Shown here in pieces: positions 1 through 10,653 of a stretch of 64,000 nt of DNA; position 1 is the first letter of the stretch, and every line of letters begins with the position of its first letter. Location of the stretch: the NCBI GenBank assembly GCA_016647705.1, contig CM028338.1:24067077-24131076 (forward strand), given 5' to 3'. Position numbers and translations under genes: made by a program. The stretch is from Eucommia ulmoides (lineage: Eukaryota > Streptophyta > Magnoliopsida > Garryales > Eucommiaceae). Under the pieces are notes generated by a model. The model did not search any database and was not told where the DNA came from. It saw only the letters and a list, made by a program, of their open reading frames with translations.

Positions 1-2470
1 CTTACCAGCCTTCCGCAATCATCCCTCCTCGTACACCCAGTATCGTTTCTACCACAGTTGCAACCATCCAAACACCCACTCCCCCTCCTTTGGCATCTGC
101 CCCATTGATGTCTATCCTTGAATCTGCAGAATCCAATAGCAGTCAAAAGCCGGTAGCTAGTCTTGTAAAGCCATCCTCATTTTTTGGTTCCTCTCATTCC
201 TCTTCACCATTGATGGTGCCCCCTGTCTCTTCACCTGTTCTTACAGCTCCTTCACTTCATCCTCCTGGTAACCAAAACCGCCCGTATGGTTCTCCATTGC
301 TTCAACCATTCCCACCTCCTACTCCCCCACCATCTCTTACTCCAATTTCCATTCCTGCACCTACTTTGACCTATGCACCTGTTATTAGCAGAGATAAAGT
401 CCGTGAAGCCCTCCAGAATCTGGTTCAGGTATTTCTTTTCTTGGAAGATGCACCATACTTTTCTGCCTGATTATGATTTTAAATAGTCAAGTATTAATTT
501 CATATGGACTGTATGAGATGACTAAATCCCTTATCTAGAAAGTTATTGAATGCTTTTGTCTCCTCTGTTGTAGTTAAGTCTGTTCTAATGATAATCAGTT
601 AGAAGTGATGATAGCGTTGAAAATAAAGGCAATTGAAGGTCAACGACTATTTACTGTCTCTCTCTCTCCCCCCGCCAACTCCTGCCGCCCATCCCTCAGC
701 CAACATCTCTAGTTCTCCTCTTTCCTCCCCCCTCTCTCACTACGTATTTGTATTAATAAACCATCATTCATTATTATCACTCTCCAACCACCATCATCTC
801 TACGGCCCACCTCAAATCTAACAAACATCCAAATCTTTCAACTAAACTATAAATTATAAAACTAAAAATTTGGACTAAAGTTAAACCCAGATCTTTAACA
901 CCAACAGCTAGATTTTCCTTTAGATTGGGATCCAAAAACCCCCAAATTTTTGTTCTTATGATTGAGGGGGATTTTATTTGTCTCTCAGTTCAATCAAAAG
1001 GGTAATATAGTCTATAAAAATTGTACTATAATTAGGGGCAATTTTTATATTTTTCTACTGTTCTCATCATTTTCCAGCAACGAGGGTTGGTGTTTGTACC
1101 CGGAATCAAATGATGTGGATTCTCATGGTATTGGATAATTATGGGGGGGTTTCTAGTGTTTTTTGTCAAAAGGACAGGTGTGTTTCTGGTATAGACCCTT
1201 TGTTATAAGAATAAACATGATCTTTATATAATCTTATTAATATAACTTATGCAAGTTCTTAATGAAACAAAATCATAAGGGGTGTGCAAGCACCCCAAAA
1301 GCTGACATTGCTGACCCAACCATATATGACAGCTTTTAGCCAAGAAAATGGTGTGTGTTTTTTTGGTCTGATAGAAAATGGTTGGTTAAGGCCAAATTTT
1401 TGCTCATCCCGGGGTTCAGTTTGTGGGTTGACGTGTTGGTTTTAACTTTTGACCCAACTGAAAATACACCGACATCAACTCAAATAGCTCGCTAACCTAC
1501 CACGCTTCTTCAGATTTCCCTCTCTTGATGCAAGAGATGAAGCCCCCCCTCTCTTGTCCCTCCTCCCTTTGCTCCAACTCCCTTCTCTGGCTCAAACATC
1601 AGTGCTACTGATGGTTCATCACAACTATAAGACCACCCTTCCAACTCATATTAGGATTATATTTTTCTAACCTCATGTCATTATCTCTGGACACATGTTT
1701 CATGCATGTTATAAGTATCTAAATATAGTCTCGGGGTAGAAGTGGTTAGAAAAGTTTTTGAATCTTTTGGGGGGATATGGAGGAACCAGATGGAGTTGAT
1801 GGTTGGGATGTCTTGTGTTGATCAATTGAGGTCGTCTCTGATGAGGTTGATTGATGGAGGACAATTGAAAAGAAAAGAAATAATAAAAAAAAGAAGAGAG
1901 TTTTGCTCAAATAATTCAATAATTAATCAATCAAAGGTTCCCTTTCTATTACCGAAACAATGATTCTTTTAATTAAAAGTTATATGGTCTCTGAAGAATG
2001 AAATGACCCAGAAATGGAAATGATATTTCTCTCTGCAGATGGAGTTATAGTGGGCAGTTCCTTCTTTTTTCCCAGGAAGTTGGCGTCAACTTGAATTACT
2101 GTAACCGTTGCTCTTTTCCTCAAACGAAGCAAAAGGAAATGCCAATACATTGATGAACCTACTATTTTTTTATTTGGACAAATCTATATAGAAATCCAAA
2201 ATCATATTTGTTTTATATTAGATGACATCATCACTAAAGCTGCTTTTTTTCTGTCATCGTGGTTTTATTTCAAAATGAACATGAAAATCCTCGAGCAAGA
2301 AGAAATTACGTATTCCTGTGTTTTGTGTATCTGTTGTATCATCTTCATAAATTCTTATAATGTATTATCAAGTGTTTCTGAGTAGCTGTCTTTTGCTTGC
2401 ATAACAGGACAATCAATTCATCGACATGGTCTATCGAGCTTTGCTTAATGTGCATCATCGTGCTTCATAA
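1..2470 (+). CDS. DCP1: mRNA-decapping enzyme DCP1-like protein, 3' end (two exons, partial)
   Basis: Two exons are visible: an upstream exon whose start lies outside the window, ending at 428 (CAG|GTATTT), and a last exon 2408-2470 ending in TAA; the intron is 429-2407 with GT and AG ends. The upstream exon is open from base 3 and encodes a low-complexity Pro/Ser/Thr-rich linker, as in DCP1 proteins between the N-terminal EVH1 domain (not in the window) and the C-terminus. Across the junction the protein reads VREALQNLVQ then DNQFIDMVYRALLNVHHRAS and stop. This matches the short C-terminal helical (trimerisation) segment of DCP1 proteins, where an NLVQ/D-FIDMVYRALL pattern is typical. DCP1 activates the DCP2 decapping enzyme in cytoplasmic P-bodies. 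The family call rests on this C-terminus and the linker composition. The reading frame is preserved across the splice. Confidence 0.85.
429..2407 (+). other. Last intron of the DCP1-like gene
   Basis: This is a 1979-bp intron, donor GTATTT at 429 and acceptor ending ACAG at 2407. It is AT-rich with several pyrimidine-rich stretches (around 655-730 and 1500-1600). Short open frames inside it (633-821, 1742-1963) are low-complexity and show no family signature. No transposon end was recognised in it. Confidence 0.75.
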
Positions 2471-2937
2471 ATTGAAGAGAACAATAGTTGTAAGAATTTC
2501 TGTCTACCGTTTTATCCTTCAATAGATGGGGAAAAGCATGAGAGGAAGTTGCTATTTATTGTGCAGTTTTTCAGCAACTAGATGCTTGTGCAGGACCCAG
2601 ATGTACAGTGTTTTTAACTCATCGCTGGATTAAATTTTAAGTCTTGCTTTTAAAATCATAAACTTTTGTCCCATTTCCAAATCATACCTGTGGAATGAAG
2701 ACTAGATTGCTAGAAATGTATCTGATAAATTAGTTTTGCATGTGAAACATCTTCTAATTTCTTTGCTCTGGAATTTCAAGTTTCGTCCTTTCTTTTTCCA
2801 ATCTCAATTTATGTCAGGTGGAATTGCGAACAAGTTTGAGATGATAAGGACAAATCATTATTAAGTCCTAATTTTCGCCCTTAATCTGTTTGTAGTTTTG
2901 TACTTCAAATAATAAAAATGAAGTTATATGCTTTACT
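2471..2937 (+). other. DCP1 3' UTR and downstream spacer
   Basis: Non-coding sequence follows the TAA at 2468-2470. An AATAAAA motif near 2909-2916 is a possible polyadenylation signal. The UTR end cannot be fixed from sequence alone. Nothing else is recognised here. Confidence 0.45.
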
Positions 2938-3183
2938 ATGATTGGTCACTCCCGGTTATGTGTCCTTTGGACCCTTCATGCGCTTAGAAGTGGATTCGAA
3001 CCACTGACACAAGGATTTTCAGTCCTTTGTTCTAACCGGCTGGGCTACTTGAACCACTTTCCTAAAGTTTGTTTCTTCAGCAAACGACGCCCTGCCCTGC
3101 CCGACCACTTAAGTATTCAAGGGAAAGCGCTCGACTCCAAACAAAAAAGAGAGTGGATAAAATGTTCATTTGAAGAGGATTAA
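2938..3183 (-). other. Nuclear insertion of mitochondrial DNA (NUMT)
   Basis: About 240 bp has a base composition clearly less AT-rich than both flanks and contains a tRNA-Phe-like sequence at 2981-3054. The sequence on the 5' side of the tRNA (3055-3180 in + coordinates) also looks like plant mitochondrial spacer DNA, where trnF sits in a cluster with other tRNA genes. The 81-residue open frame on the + strand simply reads through the tRNA on its antisense strand. The exact ends are estimates, placed where the AT-rich flanking DNA begins. Confidence 0.7.
2981..3054 (-). pseudogene. trnF: Mitochondrial-type tRNA-Phe(GAA), nuclear pseudogene copy
   Basis: Read on the minus strand, 74 nt run from GTTCAAGTAGCCCAG to TCTAAGCG. 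The anticodon stem is AAGGA/TCCTT with loop CTGAAAA, which places GAA at the anticodon (Phe). The T arm is AGTGG-TTCGAAT-CCACT, a perfect 5-bp stem with the canonical loop, and the D arm contains the GGTTAGA motif. The acceptor stem has a C4:A69 mismatch; in plant mitochondrial tRNA-Phe this position is known to be corrected by C-to-U editing, which supports a mitochondrial origin. A further A6:C67 mismatch would weaken the stem and fits decay after transfer to the nucleus. Nuclear expression is not expected. From memory, the organellar gene differs at only a few positions; an alignment would confirm this. Confidence 0.85.
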
Positions 3184-4118
3184 AAAGTAAACAATCATTA
3201 AGTAAAGCTTTAAAAAATAATTGATTTACATGGTGAATAATTTCTTAATTATTTATCTATTGGGGATAAAACAATTAAAAAATCAATATCATTTTTATGT
3301 TTATGTTTATCTTATAAAAAGTCGAACATTACTTTTACCAAATTCAAGTACCAGGCTTATCATCTTTTATCTCCATATTCAACTTGAATAATTTTGTGAA
3401 TTTTTCTCACTGTTCGATATCTTTTAAAAAAAATTATTTAATTCTCTCTCTCCCAAAATAACTTTCAATTTGTATAAAATTTTCAATTTGAATTTTTTTT
3501 TTGTAGATTTTTTTTCACCTTAGTTTGTAATTATTTCAATTGATATTTCGAATGACTTCCAAGTTATTATTTTAATTTTAAACTTTTTAGATGTTAAAGA
3601 TGAAATAAAATAAATATTAGTAATTTATGGTTATTTTTTTTCTTTCTAAAAATGTAAAATGATTTTTATATGCCTTCTAAAAAAATAACTCCCATACAAC
3701 ATCGTTCGGACGTTTAACCCTCATATTTGATGGGTGTTTTATTTTAAAATGTATTTTTTATTTCGTTTTTATTCTCGTTTATAATATGGATAATAATGAT
3801 TCATTTATTGTGACGTTACGACAATTTTTAGACTTTCGTACTTGATTTTCTATCCAGTTGATGATTCTTGTATTGAAAATAATATTGTCTTTTTATGTTG
3901 ATGAAAAATTTATGTCATTAGTAATTTAGTTGTTTTGCAAACATGAAATGTACTTGTTGGCAATATTTTTTGTGCAATGGTGTATTTTTTATTTTTATTT
4001 TTTTTAATGAAAAGTATGAGAAAGTAAGAGAAGCAATCATATCTTTTAAATGTAATAGAAAATATTGTAAACATCTTAATTTGATACCAAAGTGAGATAT
4101 ATATTATTCAAATAATCG

Positions 4119-4160
<42 letters not shown>

Positions 4161-4189
4161 ATCACATATAAATGACCGCTTTAATCACA
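3184..4189. other. AT-rich intergenic stretch
   Basis: No gene or recognisable element. The stretch is strongly AT-rich, with many T runs, and ends with a 38-base homopolymer T tract at 4122-4159. Confidence 0.6.
4122..4159. repeat. 38-base poly(T) tract
   Basis: This is an uninterrupted run of 38 T. It could be the poly(A) tail of a retroposed sequence inserted on the minus strand, or simple slippage. No retroelement body was recognised beside it. Confidence 0.9.
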
Positions 4190-4588
4190 TGAGAAAATTG
4201 AGATATTAATTATCTCGTTTTTTTATGCACAAGTGAGATTATAAGTCAATAATCTCGCATTTGGATTGCGATCACAGTTTTTTTATTTCATCAGTCACAG
4301 TTATTAAATGTGATAATAAGTATCGTATTTTCTATCACGGTTAGTTTGGGATCAAAGAGCGTAATAAAAACCCTTTTATCACTGTTTTTAACCGATATAA
4401 AAGTTTTTTTTACATCATCTATCATAGTTATTAAACATAATAATAAATATTATATTTTCTATCACGTTTACATCTATCACGGTCAGTTTGGGATTAAAAA
4501 AAATAATAAAAAAATAAATAAATAAAGGTGATAAAAACTCTTTAATGGCTATTTTTAACTGTGGTAGAACTGATTTTTTCCTGTAGTG
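4190..4588 (-). mobile_element. CACTA-like DNA transposon end with subterminal repeats
   Basis: Read on the minus strand, the right edge begins CACTACAGGAAAAAATCAG (4588 leftwards), close to the CACTACAAGAAA-type terminus of plant En/Spm (CACTA) transposons. Inward lie repeated subterminal motifs on the + strand such as TATCACGGTTAGTTTGGGAT (around 4334) and TATCACGGTCAGTTTGGGAT (around 4475), separated by related TTTTTATCAC blocks. Diverged subterminal repeats of this kind are typical of CACTA ends. The opposite terminus was not found, so the left limit is arbitrary. The end abuts a Mutator-like coding fragment, which it appears to interrupt. Confidence 0.5.
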
Positions 4589-5170
4589 CTTCCATGGACT
4601 CTCCAATTACATCCCTTTTTTACCTTCAGTGAACATTCAGCAGTAACCTTCTTTTTGTTATTCTTTTTGTGTTTAAAGTTGAACCGTCCTTGAACAACAT
4701 ACTTTCTCAACATTTCTCTAAACTCTAGTATCCCGCCTTGAAAACTCTGATCAACTTCTTTGATACTTTCAATCCAATGATCTGATAACAGCATTTTTTG
4801 AGGGTAGGGGACAAAAAATTGGCAACAAATCATCCTCCCTACTGGCATCACCCTTGCCTCCCCGTCCTCGTGGGTGTTTAATCAGCATATTACGAACACT
4901 GCCACCCGACTTGCTCCTATTACCACATACCTTGACATCTGCTCCCACGTATTCAAGCTTCAACCTAAGAGCAAGGCTAAAGATCATTTCTAAACACCTC
5001 CTGCGACGAGGAGTAAAATAATACAACTCAAATGATTCGACGCGCAACACATCCCAACTCATTATTACCTTCTGAAGTAACGACTCAAAAGTGAAGTTGT
5101 CATCAACTTTTACACCCAATGAGTAACTGTCAAACTCGCTTATCAATACTGGGCGAGTTGTCATTTCCAT
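4589..5170 (-). pseudogene. Mutator-like (MULE) transposase N-terminal fragment
   Basis: Two overlapping minus-strand frames (start near 5170, and 4555-4851) together give the N-terminal part of a plant MuDR-type transposase. The second frame contains the pattern F-x-EMLRKYVVQGRFNFK, then a charged stretch, then C-x7-GCNWRVHGS. This corresponds to the plant MuDR DNA-binding domain, where a hydrophobic helix is followed by C and GC-x-WR residues. At least one frameshift separates the two frames. The coding similarity stops exactly where the CACTA-like terminus begins (4588), so everything after the WRVH motif, including the DDE catalytic domain, is missing. It is a non-functional remnant. Confidence 0.6.
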
Positions 5171-6110
5171 TATAATTATTTCCCAAAAAATAAATGAAAA
5201 TTGTACAAAAAATTATAATCATACACACCATTTAGTTATCATACCAAAGCAATAATAATACAGTCATACACACATGTCCATCGAAAAATAGTAGGAAATA
5301 CTAATAACAATATCCACAACAACACTTGTATACTGTAAATGTTCACAAAGGTAATACTTCATCCTCTCGCATCATCTTTTGTGAATATTCACTTACATAT
5401 GGTTGATCAAATTTGAGAACGTTCACATATTCATTTTGTACTTCTATATTGTGAATGTTCCAGTATATGATGATTAGTTCTCCTGAAACATCCTCTATTA
5501 AAGTTAATGCATAAATGTACATATCGTTGATCAAATTTGTGAATGTTCACATATTCGTTATGTATTTTTATATTCATTCTCTAGAATCATTCTCTGTGAA
5601 AGTTCAAGCATAAATCATTATTCAAATTCATGAACGTTCACATATTATTTTTATTCTACTTAAGTCTGCAGCATTGTTCACATGTTTAACAAAAAACACA
5701 GGTAAAACAGAAACAAAGAAACAACCTAATAAACATTGCAAAAATAATTTTTGAGTATCATGTTTCTCAGGTCACTTACAGTTTTAGACAATGCAATCAA
5801 ACACAAACAAACTTCTATCCAAACAAAACTGAGAGATTTCGCTCAAACTAATCTGCAATTTCTTCTCAGTCGAAACCTTTCAAAAGCCAGAATCTTTTTC
5901 TTTGTCGTTCAAAATTCGAACGCAAATAAGACAAAAATGAACCGCCTTGCCAAAAATAATGTGCATTTAAATGGTACAAACCCAATATAATTGAATAACA
6001 ACTTATCTTAGCCGTCATTTTTATTTTGAATAACTGAGCATCGCACGAGGGTACCGTCGTCCATCCACCTCTTTATGTTAATCGTCGAGGATCATTTGCT
6101 AAGAGTTTTG
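5171..6110. repeat. Region upstream of the MULE fragment with GAACGTTC-type repeats
   Basis: No gene. Between about 5340 and 5700 the motif GAAYRTTCACATATTC recurs (for example around 5419, 5537 and 5633), along with TTGATCAAATTTG units at roughly 110-120 bp spacing. The core GAAYRTTC is palindromic. Because it lies just upstream of the MULE start codon, it may be the 5' terminal region of that transposon, but no matching terminal inverted repeat was found. Confidence 0.45.
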
Positions 6111-7932
6111 TGAAAAAGGTCTAATTAATAACAAGATTGTTTAATTGATTTTTTTTTTTTTTTTCGTTTCTATAGTAACTCTTAAATAAGGTTTAAACAA
6201 TAAAAAATTTCTTACTTTTAAGTCACTTGTTTAGTTAATGTGTATATTATGTTGACCATTTTACCCATTTTTCCTATAATCATGTTTTAGGAAGTTTTAG
6301 TTCTGAAAAAAGTTAGATTTCGTAATTCTCTATTCTTCTTGTTTTTTGTAATTTTTTTTCCATTTTTTTCAAATAATTGTCGTTGTTAATCTTGGAGATA
6401 ATCCATATAGACAATCCTAGGTAGGATTTTTTCTAGTAATAATCTTAAGTATATTAATAAAATGAATTTTTGATATTATTCTTGAATTATATCAATATCG
6501 TTGTAGATCGTGGATATTAAGTTGAATGTATGTCGATTTAATATGATTAAAAGGATGGGATCAAAGACCTTTTGTAACTTCATATTCTAAATCGTTCATA
6601 GTTAGTATCAGATTGTTGAAAATGGTCTTCAACAATCTAGGCTAGCACATGGTAGTTTTGCTTGAGTCAAAATAAAATGTCTGAGGGATGATTGTATTTA
6701 TGATCGTCTGACTTGAGCTACTATATATTATAGGTATGAGTTGTTATACTTTGATAATACTAATTGTTGTCTCTAGCCATGAGCCTTTAAATGCATTTAT
6801 TGGGTATAATGGGATATACGTGTGAATATACGAATATGTAAGATACAATATGTCCCTCTAAGCAAAGGAGACATATCCCATGTGATTCGATTTAATATAA
6901 TTCATCCAAATCTCTAGCCAAAGCAGTATGATGATTGAGGTTAGATTCCGATTGGTATCACAAGTAATATCTTATCAATCAAAATACATATGATTGGAAT
7001 AGGATTTTTGACTAAACCATATCCCGTTGGTCCTTTTGGGTACACAAATAAATGGAGCATATAATATGCTAGTCATTCCTGGGGAGGTTCTTTTGGTTAA
7101 ATTCCTGTCAACTGGATATGACTGTGATATGTAGGTAGACGTGACTCACAGATGGAGTAGATGCCTTAAGGGGAAATATATTTTCTTCTGGAAGGACAAA
7201 GTTTGAATTGTTCCAATTTTTATTGATTAATTGATTAATAAAATAATTAATTAGTTAATTATTTTCACCATCTAGCTTTTGATATGAATTTAATGGGTCA
7301 TACACAATAAAAAATAAAAAATAAAAAAGACTTTACAAAATAAACGGGTAGTGCTGCTGAACTTAAGTTGTTCGGGGGTCAAAGTGAAAATATGGAAAAG
7401 AAAGGGACTAGAGTTTTTGAACCTTAGAGATTCTATGTAAGACCACTATGGTTGCCCACCCTAAGGAAAAATTCGGTCATTCTTGAGAAATCGACAATCC
7501 TAGTTTCTCACAGACAACTGTCTTATTTTATCGGTGAGATTGCATTTTCGGATTTTTCACCTACTGTTTTGAATCTTATTACTCCCTAAATTTAAATTAG
7601 AGCTATCCTAGGTCTTAGGAATATATTAAAGTTTATAAATTCTAAGAACATTTTTCTATATGAAATCCTTTGTGTAGATACTGTTCAAGGTGAGATATTT
7701 GTGTCACTTCTGAGATAATTGATTCTCCCATGTTAATAGTGTTCATATTCAGACACTCTCAGAAGAGTCTACTCAGATCATGCCTCAGAAACTAATTTAG
7801 AGGCTGAAGCGCCGGAAGAGGTAACCAATGTATTAAATATGATTTAATATTATATGTTTGTTATCTTAATGTCAATACGTTTAGATCCCCTTTAAGGAAT
7901 TGAATATATACATACATACATACATACATACA
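6111..7932. other. Intergenic DNA, no recognised feature
   Basis: AT-rich sequence with no open frame of note. Parts of 6600-7800 have the look of decayed LTR-retrotransposon sequence, but no diagnostic motif was seen. The stretch ends with a short TACA microsatellite at about 7908-7931. Confidence 0.5.
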
Positions 7933-7946
7933 CTAGCGTATAACCA

Positions 7947-7960
7947 GTGCCCGAAGGCAC
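7947..7960 (-). other. Helitron 3'-terminal hairpin
   Basis: This is a perfect 5-bp stem GTGCC/GGCAC with a TTCG tetraloop on the minus strand, ending ten bases before the CTAG terminus at 7933-7936. An overlapping alternative stem GCCCG/CGGGC (7949-7964) is also possible. Confidence 0.65.
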
Positions 7961-9707
7961 GGGCGTTAAAAAAATTGACCCATTTTTTTTTAACATAATC
8001 CTTTCTATTTATATAACATTATATACCTATTTCATTAAGAAATCAATAATAATAATAATAACTAGCGTTTAAATGTCAACACCAACAAAAAATATACATT
8101 ACAAATACAACACAATTTTTTATCTAATAACATAGATATTTAGCTATTAAAATAATATCACAATCGGTAATAGAAATAAAAATTAGAGCATACTCTCCAG
8201 CTATTTCATCCCAATCCTACAAAAATAAAACTAAGATAATAGAGTAATATTTTTTTTTTATTAAAAACACAACTTAAATAATTTCACAATTCATGCTCCT
8301 ACTTATCATCCACTGGTCTGCCTATAGAAAAATAGCATAATAAGATAGTGGATAGAAAGCGAAATGTTTTACAATTTATCACACAATAACGCAATTTTTG
8401 CCAAGTGCCTAAGTACAATCTAAAATGTCCCTAAAGAGTTGTGCAATTACATTTCAATTACACAAACTACGAAAAGTAATGTCTTTCAAACAACACAATT
8501 AAAACCAAACTAAGACAGTGTTTGCTTGTTCGGAAATGGAGATTCAGAATTTGAATTCGGGTTTAAAATGAAATAACATAAAAAAATATATGAGAATTTC
8601 TGACTTTGATGCCAAACACCACCCACGCAACCACATCAAGAAACCCCATCAAGATAGAAATAACCATTTCTATTTAGAAAAGGAAATTAAAGCAATTATT
8701 GGATTCAGCTTGACACAGAATTACTCATATGATGAAAATGGTAATAGTTCCTAATTCTAAAGACATCAAATAACAAAATCATGAAAAACACAATAGTAAA
8801 CGTGCATAAACTATGAGAACCTATGGATATCTTAGCATCTGGATCAAACCTATGGATTTCATTTTTGTACTTGAACAGAATATTTAAGAAAAATAAGGTA
8901 AATGGGGAAACTCAAGCAATGTAGAAACAGAAGACTGAATGTACCTCTTCGAGCAATTAGCAAATAGTAACAAATAACACTGATTAACAAAAACCTGAGT
9001 AAAAATCAAATCATATTAGATTGAATATTCACAAAACTGAATTGGCCTTGATCCTGAATCGTTGTTGTTGTTTCTGTTGTCATGTAAACAAAGAGAAGTG
9101 TCAACCTATAGAGTTCATCAAAGATCAAGGCTAATCCATTTGTATATTCCCATTACAAAAGGCACATTCAAACTAGAAAGATAAAAACAATACAAAGCTC
9201 ATATCAACATTAGAATGAACAAAAAAAACGGCTTAAAAAATATAGAATATGGCTCAAACACGAATTACAATGGCTCTTACCAAATTTTGAACAGATGTGG
9301 TCAGAAACTGTTGTTTACTTTGTTTATTCTTTAGCAATTGGGGAACATGATTGTTGAAAACCCTGAAACTTATTCTGGATGATGCTAATTTTGAGCATTA
9401 ACAACAAAAATCAAACTTCATCGAAAGAATTATAAGAGAGAGATGCGTTACAGATAATGAATTTCAAAAAGAACAAAGAATTAATTGAGTACCTGTGAAA
9501 TTCAATTGAAATCGTAAGAAATGAAAGTTTTCAAGGTTTCTGATGATGAATTTTGAGATCAGAGGAAGAAGTTTCTTAAACCCAACGCCATAAGATTCTT
9601 CTCTCGATTTAAACCTGAACAACAATTGAAAATGAAAATTCAATCGATGAACAAATCAAATGGTAATTTCAGTGGAACATGGAAGGTGTTCTTAAGTGGC
9701 TCAACAA

Positions 9708-9712
<5 letters not shown>

Positions 9713-9756
<44 letters not shown>
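9713..9756. repeat. 44-base poly(A) tract
   Basis: An uninterrupted run of 44 A. It splits an otherwise unremarkable region. Length in an assembly is uncertain for such runs. Confidence 0.9.
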
Positions 9757-9761
<5 letters not shown>

Positions 9762-9955
9762 AGAAACTGTAGATCCAAAGAAGGGGAACATGATCAAATA
9801 AAGCAAAAGCAAATGCACAAATTGTCACCTTAATGTAGAAAATAACTACCAGTAATTCAAAAAATGAACCCCAAATTTGGATTGGATGGTGATAATTGAA
9901 CCTAATTTCATAAAATCAACCTTGATATAGATTAACAACGATTTAGGTAGATAAA

Positions 9956-10255
9956 AATAATAACCATTTTAATCATTTCTAGAAACAATAAAAACGTATC
10001 TCTAACTTTAAAAAGCTCACATTGTATTGGTTGATCAGTTTAATGAAGGGTGATGTTAATTCGATCTAGTGGGGCATATTGGTGGTGATTCATGGTGGCT
10101 TCGTGGTTAAAAATATTTGCAAAATGTTTTAAAAAACACAATATCTGAAAACAGTAAAGAAGCGTTCTACAACTCTAACCAGTTAAATGAAAACACAGAG
10201 AATAGAGTTGCAGAACTCCTCAACCCGAAACCAAATTAGACCAACATCGCAGCCG
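9956..10255. other. Spacer between the Helitron-like DNA and the Ty3 remnant
   Basis: No coding potential or repeat signature recognised. The Ty3 coding similarity ends at about 10270, so an insertion or deletion junction lies nearby. Confidence 0.5.
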
Positions 10256-10582
10256 CTACGTGCATGGTGGTGGTGTGAGATTCGACAAAATCTGGACTGG
10301 CTCCTCAACATATGTCAGATCCTTTTCCAATTCGATTGGTTGAGAAGTCAACACATGAGAAAGATTTGGAACATATTTCCTAAGCATTGACACGTGGAAA
10401 ACGTCGTGTAATCTGGACAATTTTGGTGGTAAAAGAAGTCTATAAGCTGTCGCACCAACCTGATCTAAGATTTCGTATGGCCCGATATACCTCGGACTTA
10501 ACTTTCCTTTCTTCCCGAATCTCATTATACCCTTCCATGGGGATATACGCAAAAACACATGATCACCCACTTCAAATTCCAA
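10256..10582 (-). pseudogene. Pol C-terminal region of the Ty3 remnant, truncated
   Basis: The 108-residue frame begins with EVGDHVFLRISPWKGIMRFG (codons after the start Met) and includes KLSPRYIGPYEIL, RLHDVFHVSMLRKYV and EEPVQIL. These form the conserved segment between integrase and chromodomain in Tekay-like elements. Similarity stops after EEPVQIL (about 10275), where the chromodomain should begin, so the left end is a truncation. Confidence 0.85.
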
Positions 10583-10653
10583 TTCTCGCCTACGCTTGTC
10601 AGCATAACTCTTTTGTCAACTCTGAGCAATTCTCAATTTTTCTTGAATCACTT

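Larger units (their letters stand above)
7933..9955 (-). mobile_element. Probable non-autonomous Helitron (3' end well defined)
   Basis: On the minus strand the sequence ends ...GTGCCTTCGGGCAC, then ten bases, then CTAG followed by T. This is the classic Helitron 3' terminus: a short GC-rich hairpin about 10 nt upstream of a CTRR end, inserted before a T. The hairpin is at 7947-7960 (5-bp stem, TTCG loop). The body has no Rep/helicase coding frame, so it would be non-autonomous. The 5' end is uncertain: a candidate TCTACC start preceded by A lies near 9955 on the minus strand. An internal segment (8831-8914) is shared with 26820-26902. A 44-base poly(A) run lies inside. Confidence 0.55.

Noticed and set aside
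2938-3183. 81-codon plus-strand open frame
   Set aside because: It is the antisense reading of the mitochondrial tRNA-Phe region.
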